A stretch of DNA of 64,000 nucleotides, taken from Bacteroidia bacterium. GTDB taxonomy: Bacteria; Bacteroidota; Bacteroidia; SpSt-205. This document shows positions 46,230-53,802 of this stretch, piece after piece (the stretch's first letter is position 1; every line of letters begins with the position of its first letter). The stretch is from NCBI GenBank assembly GCA_026414975.1, contig JAOAHZ010000002.1:124001-188000 (forward strand). The letters are read 5' to 3'. The notes under the pieces were generated by a model. That model was not told where the DNA came from and made no database searches. It saw only the letters and a list, made by a program, of their open reading frames with translations. Position numbers and translations under genes: made by a program.

Positions 46230-47669
46230 ATGCACCATCTACCCCCTGTAGGACGCTCTGCTGAAGAGATTTTGAATGAGCTGAAGAACCGAAAAGCTCA
46301 AGACACTGACAGCAGCGGCAGTCGCTTATGGAGTCTTGTTTATTACCATAGTCCAGACCTGCTGGACTTAGCTCAGAAAGCCTACGCTCTGTATATCTCG
46401 GAAAATGCGCTGAATCCCATCGCATTTCCCAGCTTACGCCGCATGGAAAATGAGATACTTTCTATCGTCAAATCTCTCTTGAACGCCCCTTCTGACGCTG
46501 CGGGTACGCTCACCAGTGGAGGGACAGAAAGCATTTTTCTCGCCCTCAAGGCGGCTCGGGACTACGCTCGGATTCAAAAGCCGCATCTTTCTACGCCTGA
46601 AGTCATCGCCCCTCTTTCCGCCCATCCCGCCTTTGATAAAGCCGCTCATTACTTAGGGCTCAAGATCGTTCATACGCCCTTGACTGCATCAGGCGCTGCA
46701 GATGTAGCGGCAATGGAGGCTTCTATTAGCGAACGCACCATTTTACTTGTGGGCTCAGCCCCCAGTTACCCTCATGGGGTCATAGACCCCATTCCAGCAA
46801 TAGCTCAGCTCGCCCTGAAATATAACCTGCTTTGCCATGTAGATGCTTGCGTGGGGGGGTTTATCTTACCCTTCTTGGAGCGAAATGGGGCAGCGCTTCC
46901 GCCCTATGACTTCCGTGTAGAGGGGGTTACTAGCATGTCCGCTGACCTTCACAAGTATGGCTACACTCCCAAGGGAGCCTCCGTAGTGCTATACAGGGAT
47001 CGCCAGCTTAGAAGGTATCAGTTTTTTGTGTATGGAGGTTGGCCAGGTGGCATTTACGCCTCGGCAAGCTTTTCGGGCACCCGATCGGCTGGGGCTATTG
47101 CAGCAGCTTGGGCTGTGCTTCACTATTTAGGCGAAAGCGGGTACAAAGAAGCCGCTCGCCTCGCTTGGGACACAACCCAGCGCATCCGAGAAGCGGTACA
47201 TCACATAAAGGGGCTTCGGATAATAGGAGAACCTCAAGCTACCCTATTAGCGATAGGAGCAGAGCCGCCTATAGATATTTACCGCATTGGCGATGGCTTG
47301 GCCCAGCGCGGATGGTTCTTAGATCGCCAGCAGAATCCTCCCAGTCTCCACTTAACTGTAACAGCGGGGCATGCACGGGTCGTGGAAAGGTTCATTGAAG
47401 ACTTGCGTGGAGTAGTCAGCGAAGAAAGCCAATACGCTAAATCAAGCGGATGGGGTCGCCGCCTAAACCGCTCCCTGCTGCGCATGGGATTAGCGGTCCT
47501 GCCTGAGCGGTGGGTTCGTAGTATGGCTCGCTTACTCAGCCGAACCGCTCAATCCGAACGTCCTCCCCGACGCACCGCTGCCCTTTACGGCATGATGGCC
47601 GCCTTGCCTAAACAAGGCTCCGTAGAAAAGCTCGTAGAAGACTTCTTAGATAAGGCCCTGGACCACTGA
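46230..47669 (+). CDS. PLP-dependent decarboxylase related to sphingosine-1-phosphate lyase
   Basis: Fold-type I PLP enzyme of 479 residues. The PLP lysine motif is SADLHKYGYTPKGASVVLY, with GGWPGGIYASASFSGTRS after it, as in sphingosine-1-phosphate lyase (Dpl1) more than in glutamate decarboxylases. TSGGTESIFLALKAARD is also present. S1P lyase splits a phosphorylated sphingoid base into an aldehyde and phosphoethanolamine. Many Bacteroidota make sphingolipids, so a sphingoid-breakdown role is plausible. Start at ATG 46230; the track start at 46128 would run through the rbfA promoter and first codons. A TATCTTAG box is 5 nt upstream. Confidence 0.8.
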   Translation: MHHLPPVGRSAEEILNELKNRKAQDTDSSGSRLWSLVYYHSPDLLDLAQKAYALYISENALNPIAFPSLRRMENEILSIVKSLLNAPSDAAGTLTSGGTESIFLALKAARDYARIQKPHLSTPEVIAPLSAHPAFDKAAHYLGLKIVHTPLTASGAADVAAMEASISERTILLVGSAPSYPHGVIDPIPAIAQLALKYNLLCHVDACVGGFILPFLERNGAALPPYDFRVEGVTSMSADLHKYGYTPKGASVVLYRDRQLRRYQFFVYGGWPGGIYASASFSGTRSAGAIAAAWAVLHYLGESGYKEAARLAWDTTQRIREAVHHIKGLRIIGEPQATLLAIGAEPPIDIYRIGDGLAQRGWFLDRQQNPPSLHLTVTAGHARVVERFIEDLRGVVSEESQYAKSSGWGRRLNRSLLRMGLAVLPERWVRSMARLLSRTAQSERPPRRTAALYGMMAALPKQGSVEKLVEDFLDKALDH

Positions 47670-47933
47670 CCCACCCTCTCTCCATGGGCATAATCAGATC
47701 ACATGAAGACTAAAGCTGCCCGAGAAACGCCAATAAGGCCGACCAAATACCCTTATCCACTTCTCTCAGACGTAAGAGGAGCGTCTTCCAGCCCTATTGT
47801 AACCAGACACTTCAGCAAACCACAACTTTTACCTCCAGATTAGGCGGAATGACTTGAGGCCCTCTTTATCTCGGACCCCATACACACCTCACAGGAAGAT
47901 CACATCAACCTCAGACTCACCCAAAGGAATGTT
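47670..47933. other. Gap without recognisable gene
   Basis: 264 bases between the S1P-lyase-like gene and the truncated permease. No frame reads as a known protein. Position is where the missing 3' half of the permease would be expected, but no resemblance was found. Confidence 0.5.
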
Positions 47934-48620
47934 CTAAGTCCTATTTTCTGGGCGGACAAAAAAGAACCCCACCACCACAACCAAGAGTACTACCCCGACT
48001 TTGATGAGAACAATCGCGTTGTTAGTGAAAGCCACTTCTTTGATGCCGCGCAGAAGCAAGCCTGTCACGATCCAAGAAATGACAAAGCCAGGTAGATTGA
48101 TAGCCAAATAGGGAGCGGTCTGCCCCATTTCTTTGGCTTTTTGGGCTGCAGTAAAGGGATCATTGACCAGCCAGTAAGGTATCTCGATGCCGAAAAGACG
48201 GAGGAGGTTATCAAAATAGCCGCTCCACGCAACCACCACCGTAGCGGCTCCCATCAGGTATTCTAAGATGAGATTCCATCCGATGAGCCAGGCAATCCCC
48301 TCTCCTACTGTAGCATAGGAATAAGCATAGGCCGAACCTTCCACGGGGAGGATACTGGAGAACTCAGCGTAGGCCATCGCTGCCAGGAAACAAGCGAAGC
48401 CAGCTATTCCAAAGGAGAGGGTCAAAGCAGGCCCGGCATACCATTTAGCGGCCACACCCGTTAGGGTGAAAATGCCTCCACCAATGATAGCCCCTATTCC
48501 CATAGATACCAAGGCCCAACGCCCTAAAGCCCGCTGTAAGGTATTTTTTCGGGCTTCCTCTTGATACACTTCTACAGGCTTAGTCCGGAAAAATCTTTCC
48601 CAAAAGGAATAACAAGCCAT
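47934..48620 (-). pseudogene. Amino-acid permease (APC family), truncated after about half its length
   Basis: 228 residues of an APC-superfamily transporter close to YfnA/CAT types (MGIGAIIGGGIFTLTG, then AFSFILPVEGSAYAYSYATVGE-like segment and WLIGWNLILEYLMGAATV). Family members have about 450-500 residues and 12 helices; here it stops after six or so, with a final FFFVRPENRT and a TAG. The usual continuation (NWTPF.P.G) is missing and the downstream bases do not resemble it in any frame I tried. The start ATG 48620 and a TAACTTTC box 5 nt upstream look intact, so decay hit the 3' end. It is probably non-functional; expression as a short protein is possible. Confidence 0.7.
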
Positions 48621-48625
48621 AACTG

Positions 48626-48633
48626 GAAAGTTA
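48626..48633 (-). promoter_or_regulatory. -7-like box TAACTTTC of the truncated permease
   Basis: Minus-strand TAACTTTC, one mismatch from TAnnTTTG, 5 nt before the ATG at 48620. Confidence 0.4.
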
Positions 48634-48838
48634 GGAACTTAGCGTAATGGCCCACAACGCTCAAAAGGGTCTCTCAGGATTTCCACCCCCCGCCCTCTTT
48701 GACTCACTCTAAGGCGAGACCCGTACTCCTTCCCTAAGCCTGAACGATACTTTACTAAAAACTCACCGACCTATAGCCCCGTGGCTTAGTTTGTGTCCAG
48801 GGATTGAGCCGAAAGCCTATGAAGAAAAGGCCCTCGTT

Positions 48839-49926
48839 TCACAAATTGAGAAAGCTCGTCAAAAGTCGGTGGAAGTGATGTACTCCCTTTTCTCTCTCAG
48901 GGGAATAGCGTCCTCTATCATACAAGCGAGATCGGATACCCCGATGGGTAGCTTCCACCACGGACTCATCTTCGCGTTCTACTTTGTCTATCTCTGCGCC
49001 CGCTCCTACCGATAATTTGCTCGGGTCCCATACATAACTCAAAAAAGATACACGCGTCAGCTCCGGTCCTACTGGCTTGACGATGTTGATAGAAAGTCCC
49101 CATGGATAAAAGTTCAGCATCAGGTTGGGAAAGAGCCAGAAGTAGTAAGCGGCGATAGCTTGTCCATAGTCGGGTGAATCGGGTGGCAGGTCAAAGCAGG
49201 CCTCCCCTCCTTTAGCTACGCCCACCTGGAGATTACCGTATTCAAATAGTTCCGTGCGATAAGCGCTATAATCCAACACCTGATTGAGGCCTGCATGTAC
49301 GAAGGGGATATGAAAACCCTCCAAATAGTTGTCGCAATACAAAGCCCAGTTTGCTTTCACTAGAGATAATCTCGCGACCGAGAGGGATCAAATACAAACT
49401 CTTGCACGGGAAGCCAGCCTACCCTTTCCTTTACGGGACGGATGTAGTCTTCAAACGAGAAAGCCGGAGATAGGGAAACGAAAATAAACTTCTCCCAAAT
49501 AGCAAAAGCAACTTTTGGAAGGTCGTCTTTTTCAGAGGGAAATCCTTCTACTCCATCAAACTCATGCATGTGTTGAAATTTGCCATCCAATCCAAACCGT
49601 CTTCCATGATAGCGGCACCGCAGAGAACGGAGGTTCCCTGGAGCTTCACAAACGAGATTGCCTCGATGCGTACAGACATTTGAGAGGCAGTGAAGCTGAT
49701 CTTCCTAATCCCGAGCCAGGAGCAAAGGTTCGTTCAAGAGTCCCTCCGCTAGGATGAAGGGATATACTTGTCCAGGAACCTTGACTACATCGGTGTCTGC
49801 GACCCAATGCCAGCTGCGCGCAAATACAGCTTCTCGAACTTGCGCGTATATCTCGGGATCTGTGTAAGCCCATCCCGGTAGGGTCTGCGCTTTTCGGATA
49901 TCGGGATCAATCTGCAGTCTCCGCAT
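48839..49926 (-). pseudogene. Rieske aromatic ring-hydroxylating oxygenase alpha subunit, broken by a stop and a frameshift
   Basis: Three reading pieces join into one Rieske oxygenase of about 360 residues. Piece 1 (from ATG 49926) ends NEPLLLARD with an in-frame TAG; the same frame goes straight on as EDQLHCLSNVCTHRGNLV, with the Rieske motifs CTHRGN and CRYHGR. Then the frame ends at SRSRDYL and must shift to continue as VKANWALYCDNYLEGFHIPF, the mononuclear-iron site, and on to a normal end (SPEREKGVHHFHRLL). So one nonsense change (the codon would be Lys, Gln or Glu by a single base) and one small indel, near 49360, separate it from an intact gene. A TACTTTTG box is 5 nt before the ATG. 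In-vivo recoding is possible but unlikely. Confidence 0.88.
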
Positions 49927-49931
49927 GTTAG

Positions 49932-49939
49932 CAAAAGTA
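49932..49939 (-). promoter_or_regulatory. -7 box TACTTTTG of the Rieske oxygenase pseudogene
   Basis: Minus-strand TACTTTTG, 5 nt before the ATG at 49926. The promoter is intact although the gene is not. Confidence 0.55.
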
Positions 49940-49940
49940 G

Positions 49941-49957
49941 AGCCATTTCGAATGGCT
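49941..49957. promoter_or_regulatory. Palindrome, possible operator of the Rieske oxygenase promoter
   Basis: AGCCATT TCG AATGGCT, a perfect 7 bp inverted repeat around 3 bases, immediately upstream of the -7 box at about the -15 to -30 spacer. A regulator bound here would block the promoter. Confidence 0.35.
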
Positions 49958-50080
49958 TAGTAAGTTGGGGAGAAGTGGTTTGAATGGAATCATGGGAGGA
50001 CTCTCTCTCCCTACCGGAGCTTCAGCTTCCGATACCAATACCGCATCCAGGAAATATCCCTCCAGCCGGTAAGTTTCATA

Positions 50081-50386
50081 CTACCTAAGAATGGGAAAGA
50101 CAAAGCGAGTACCTAAGACTATGTTGTGAATGGGCTCGTACAGGTGGGATAGAGCCCAGTATCCACTTTGCCAAAGAGCGATCCACGCGGGATACCCCTG
50201 CTCGGCGGTCAGCTTTTCCGTAAGCGCCTGATACCGCTGTTTTGCACGAGCTCCAAAAGAACCTGAGCCCCGGTAGAGACTTCTTTGGTATCTGAGGTCC
50301 CATGAGAAATCTCTAACAGTGACAATCCCCCACAGGGCTACTTCGTACCAGCCGACCTGTACAGCTTTATGAACGGCCTGTGACCA
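50081..50386 (-). pseudogene. Start-less 3' fragment of an unidentified gene
   Basis: An open frame of 101 codons on the minus strand with no ATG, GTG or TTG near its front; a TAA ends the frame at 50387-50389. It reads like real protein (VQVGWYEVALWGIVTVRDF, QRYQALTEKLTAEQGYPAWI, LYEPIHNIVLGTRF), unlike the different-frame ORF at 50085-50303 given by the track. No family recognised. Likely the end of a decayed gene. Confidence 0.45.
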
Positions 50387-50406
50387 TTAAGCGCAGGCAA
50401 GGCCTG

Positions 50407-50780
50407 TTAGCCTCGGCGCCATAAGATAACGCTAATCCAAAGGTGCCTCCACACCTCTATCTCTTGTCTAATCTCTAAAACTTCTGGACTAATCCAGATA
50501 TCTTGAAGCGTTTCCCATAAGCTGCGCTTGTAGCTGAGCAGAAGCTGGGGGTTAGAGCCAGAGAAGGCTCGCTTAGCTTTGCTTCAGAATAAGTCTCCTT
50601 CCGTAGAAGCGTATCCCTGAGCCACTCTAAGCGAGTACCCTCAATCCAACCACGCAGCCGCTGCCTTTCCTTAGCAGAGAGAATGCGAAGGCCTCCCACA
50701 GCGCAGACTCAGGTAGACAAGGAGCTGGCATCCAGAAGAAAGTTACGCACCTCTGCGTTATTTCTGGCGATAACTACCAT
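50407..50780 (-). pseudogene. Unidentified gene remnant with internal stop and frameshift
   Basis: From an ATG at 50780 the frame reads MVVIARNNAEVRNFLLDASS, meets a TGA at 50709-50711, then continues as ILSAKERQRLRGWIEGTRLEWL in the same frame. Near 50550 coding-like sequence switches frame to SYKRSLWETLQDIWISPEVLEI and ends at TAA 50407. The pieces look like protein but the family is unknown. It is divergent from the DUF4159 gene with only 23 bp between starts. Confidence 0.4.
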
Positions 50781-50791
50781 ACTGTATTTTG

Positions 50792-50799
50792 TATTTTTG
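50792..50799 (+). promoter_or_regulatory. -7 box TATTTTTG of the DUF4159 gene
   Basis: TATTTTTG, 4 nt before the ATG at 50804. Confidence 0.6.
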
Positions 50800-50803
50800 A
50801 AGG

Positions 50804-51448
50804 ATGCGCTATGGCCTTCTCATTGCCCTTTTGTGGGCTCAGTCGCGTCCTCTGGTCAAGATCGGCAAGCTCCAATACGGGGGCGGCGGAGATTGGTATG
50901 GGAACCGAGCCTCCCTCTCCAACCTCCTAAAGTACATCCAAGAGCATGCCCCCATACCAGTTCAGCTTCAAGAAGAGGTCATTCGGCCTTCAGCCTCTAA
51001 CCTCCATGAATTCGCCCTGCTATATGCCTCAGGCCATGGGAACATAGAGTTTTCACCCGAAGAGGCGGAGAACCTACGAAAGTACCTCCTGCGTGGGGGA
51101 TTCCTGCTGCTGGATGACGACTACGGTATGCATGAGTACGCCAAGCGAGCCTTAATGCAGATTTTACCTGAAGGACAGTTTCAACTTATCCCCGATGAAC
51201 ATCCGATTTTTCACTGCTATTACGAATTTCCTTTTGGACTTCCAAAGATACACGAGCATGATAATAAAATGCCCCAGCTTTATGGACTATTCCATAAGGG
51301 ACGCTTAGTGGCAGCTCTGACATATGAAGCCGACTTAGGCGATGGATGGGAAGACCCGCAAGTCCATAAAGACCCCCCCGAAGTGAGAGAGCTGGCTTAC
51401 CGCATGGGCGTAAATATTCTATGCTATGTTCTAACACATGCTTGGTAG
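50804..51448 (+). CDS. DUF4159 domain-containing exported protein
   Basis: 214 residues with the shortest leader of the window, MRYGLLIALLWA then Q. The body has VKIGKLQYGGGGDWYGNRASL, then LLYASGHGNIEFSPEEAENLRKYLLRGGFLLLDDDYG and IFHCYYEFP, the DUF4159 plan. The fold resembles glutamine-amidotransferase-like domains, though no catalytic Cys is evident. Function unknown; exported to the periplasm. It is followed after 30 bp by the BKACE gene on the same strand. Confidence 0.87.
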   Translation: MRYGLLIALLWAQSRPLVKIGKLQYGGGGDWYGNRASLSNLLKYIQEHAPIPVQLQEEVIRPSASNLHEFALLYASGHGNIEFSPEEAENLRKYLLRGGFLLLDDDYGMHEYAKRALMQILPEGQFQLIPDEHPIFHCYYEFPFGLPKIHEHDNKMPQLYGLFHKGRLVAALTYEADLGDGWEDPQVHKDPPEVRELAYRMGVNILCYVLTHAW

Positions 51449-51465
51449 GAAGAGGCTTCTTTCCG

Positions 51466-51473
51466 TACCTTAG
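51466..51473 (+). promoter_or_regulatory. -7-like box TACCTTAG of the BKACE gene
   Basis: TACCTTAG, one mismatch from TAnnTTTG, 5 nt before the ATG at 51479. Confidence 0.45.
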
Positions 51474-51478
51474 GGCAG

Positions 51479-52339
51479 ATGGCTGACAAAGTCGTGATTA
51501 CGGCCGCGCTGACGGGGGTATTAGCGACGAGAGAGCAGTGTCCCTACATCCCCTATACCCCAGAGGAGATAGCAGAGGAAGGGCGACGTGCAGTAGAAGC
51601 TGGCGCAGCCATCCTTCATATTCATGCTCGACAGGATACAGGCGCTCCAGCTTTCGATGTTGAAACCTATCGCCGAATTCACGAAGAAGTACGAAAACGA
51701 TGCCCTGACGTCATCATCAACTTCTCCACGGGAGCGGTCGGCATTACTCGGGAAGAGCGCATCCATCACATTACGGCTCTCAAGCCTGACATGGCGGCTC
51801 TCAATATGGGCTCCATGAACTACGCCATCTACTCCCCCAAAACTAAACGGTTTTACCACGATTTTGTCTTTCAGAACTCGTTTCGGGACATCCAGTACTT
51901 CTTGGAAAAGATGGTTGAAGTGGGAACGCTCCCCGAAATGGAAGCCTTTGACTGTGGGCATATTCATAATGCGGTGCTCTTCATAGACATGGGTCTTCTC
52001 AAGCCCCCTTACGTATTCAGCTTCGTGATGGGGGTAGTAGGAGGGATTCCGGCGACGACCGAAAACCTGCTTCATCAGGCTCGTAGTGTGCCACCGGGCT
52101 CTCACTGGCAAGTCATAGGAATCGGCCGCAAACAGTGGGCCCTTGCGGCGGTTGCCCTCACCCTTGGTGGTCATATTCGGGTTGGCTTAGAGGATAACTT
52201 TTACCTACCCGAAGGCGAAATGGCTAAGTCCAACGGTGAACTGGTGGAAGCAGCAGTACGCTTGGCGCGAACCCTCGGCCGAGAACCAGCGACTATAGCC
52301 GAAGCCCGAACTCTTTTAGGCCTACCTTCACCCTCATGA
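51479..52339 (+). CDS. BKACE-family beta-keto acid cleavage enzyme (3-keto-5-aminohexanoate cleavage protein-like)
   Basis: Zn-dependent TIM-barrel enzyme that condenses a beta-keto acid with acetyl-CoA to give acetoacetate and a new acyl-CoA; Kce in lysine fermentation is the founding case. Motifs: AAILHIHARQDTGAP with the two Zn His, INFSTGAVG, EAFDCGHIHNAVLF, and FVMGVVGGIPATTENLL. 286 residues, normal. Family members differ in substrate, so the real one here is unknown. It overlaps the reductase gene as ATGA, so the two act together. Confidence 0.87.
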   Translation: MADKVVITAALTGVLATREQCPYIPYTPEEIAEEGRRAVEAGAAILHIHARQDTGAPAFDVETYRRIHEEVRKRCPDVIINFSTGAVGITREERIHHITALKPDMAALNMGSMNYAIYSPKTKRFYHDFVFQNSFRDIQYFLEKMVEVGTLPEMEAFDCGHIHNAVLFIDMGLLKPPYVFSFVMGVVGGIPATTENLLHQARSVPPGSHWQVIGIGRKQWALAAVALTLGGHIRVGLEDNFYLPEGEMAKSNGELVEAAVRLARTLGREPATIAEARTLLGLPSPS

Positions 52340-53112
52340 CCCCCTTTACCCCAGACCTCCTCCAGGGACATGTAGCTCTCGTTACAGGGGGCGGCAGCGG
52401 TATAGGTCTCTCTATCGCCACCGAGCTCCTCAAAGTAGGCGCCGAAGTCTATATTTGCGGTCGCCGAGAAGAGAAGCTCGCCAAAGCCGCTCAAAGTCTG
52501 CAGAGCTTAGGTAACATACGCTTTCAGGTTGCTGATATTCGGGATATAGAGCAGGTGGAGCGGCTAGCGGATTTCATTCAGAAGGAGAGTGGTCGCCTCA
52601 ATATCCTCATCAATAACGCAGGCGGCCAGTTTCCAGCACCCGCTGAACAGATTTCACCTAAGGGGTTTCAGGCTGTGATCCAGAACAACCTCCAAGGGAC
52701 TTGGAATGTAACCTACACTTTAGCTAACCGCTTTTTTATCCCCTCTCAGTCTGGCGCCATCTTAAATATCATCGCTAACATCTACCGAGGCTTCCCAGGA
52801 ATGATGCACACGGGCGCCGCCCGGGCAGGAGTAGATAACATGACCAAAACCTTAGCGGTAGAGTGGAGCCGCTACGGCATCCGCGTGAATGCAGTAGCCC
52901 CGGGAATTATCGCCTCGTCAGGGTTAGAGCAGTACCCAGAGTCTCTCAAGCAAGGATTAGCCGAGGCTATTCCGCTAAAGAGGCTCGGAAAGGTAGAGGA
53001 GGTGGCTTACTTAGTCGTCTTCCTGGTCTCGCCTATGGCGGCTTACATCACAGGCGAAACCATCTACATAGACGGAGGTCAGCGACTATGGGGAGATATA
53101 TTCAAACTATAG
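52336..53112 (+). CDS. SDR-family enoyl-CoA reductase (PECR/DECR-like)
   Basis: 258-residue NAD(P)-dependent short-chain reductase. N-terminal VTGGGSGIGLSIATELL and INNAGGQF are the cofactor motifs. Instead of YxxxK it has GMMHTGAARAGVDNMTKTLAVEW, as in peroxisomal trans-2-enoyl-CoA reductase and 2,4-dienoyl-CoA reductase. It likely reduces an enoyl- or dienoyl-CoA. Partner of the BKACE gene in one two-gene transcript, suggesting a short acyl-CoA pathway. It ends 3 nt before the convergent lipB. Confidence 0.83.
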   Translation: MTPFTPDLLQGHVALVTGGGSGIGLSIATELLKVGAEVYICGRREEKLAKAAQSLQSLGNIRFQVADIRDIEQVERLADFIQKESGRLNILINNAGGQFPAPAEQISPKGFQAVIQNNLQGTWNVTYTLANRFFIPSQSGAILNIIANIYRGFPGMMHTGAARAGVDNMTKTLAVEWSRYGIRVNAVAPGIIASSGLEQYPESLKQGLAEAIPLKRLGKVEEVAYLVVFLVSPMAAYITGETIYIDGGQRLWGDIFKL

Positions 53113-53115
53113 AGA

Positions 53116-53802
53116 CTAATCAGCTATGACCTCCACACCGAAGACCGCCCCAAAGTGTCGTAGAATCTTCTCTTTCACGGATTCAAGGGAGAGGGACTGC
53201 CCCACCTCCCTTTCCATGGAGGTTACGGCTTTATCGCGAATGCCACAGGGCACGATGAGAGAAAACGCTGATAAATCTGTATTCACATTCAAGGCAAATC
53301 CATGCATGCTTACCCAGCGCGTGAGCTTGACTCCCATAGCGGCTATTTTTCGGGGTGGTGAGACGAGCCATACTCCCGTGAGCTTAGGTAAGCGCTCACC
53401 TTGCAGCCCCCACTCTCCTATCGTCCGAATCAGCACTTCTTCTAAACTGCGCATGTACCAGCCAATATCTGCCTTATAGCGTTCCAACCACAGAATAGGG
53501 TAGCCAACGATTTGCCCAGGCCCATGGTAGGTTACATCGCCTCCTCGTTCTACTGCATATACATCTATGCCGCGAGCCCGAAGTAGGGGTTCTGGCAAGA
53601 GAATGTGTTCTGAATGAGCATTGCGCCCGAGGGTAATTACAGGTGGATGCTCACACAGGATAAGCCGATCCTGCCAAGCTGCCAAGTCTTTTAGGGCTTC
53701 TTGAACATAAGCTCGCTGTTTATCCCAAGCGGCTTTGTAAGAAATCAGGCCCCAGTCTTCGTATCGGACAGCTTTTTTCGGAAAGTCAGTAAAACCACCC
53801 AT
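53116..53802 (-). CDS. lipB: Octanoyltransferase (lipoyl(octanoyl) transferase)
   Basis: Moves octanoate from octanoyl-ACP to lipoyl domains, the first step of lipoate synthesis. Motifs: RGGDVTYHGPGQIVGYPIL, KIAAMGVKLTRWVSMHGFALNV (catalytic Lys), IVPCGIRDKAV (catalytic Cys). 228 residues. With the ATG at 53802 it overlaps the end of lspA by 58 nt, unusually long. Confidence 0.94.
   Translation of the reverse strand: MGGFTDFPKKAVRYEDWGLISYKAAWDKQRAYVQEALKDLAAWQDRLILCEHPPVITLGRNAHSEHILLPEPLLRARGIDVYAVERGGDVTYHGPGQIVGYPILWLERYKADIGWYMRSLEEVLIRTIGEWGLQGERLPKLTGVWLVSPPRKIAAMGVKLTRWVSMHGFALNVNTDLSAFSLIVPCGIRDKAVTSMEREVGQSLSLESVKEKILRHFGAVFGVEVIAD

Noticed and set aside
50085-50303. Minus-strand ORF of 72 residues in the decay zone
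   Set aside because: A different frame over the same bases (50081-50386) reads far more like protein.
51521-52174. 217-residue minus-strand ORF opposite the BKACE gene
   Set aside because: It lies entirely on the opposite strand of a motif-complete gene; its sequence is low in sense and has no promoter box or family likeness.
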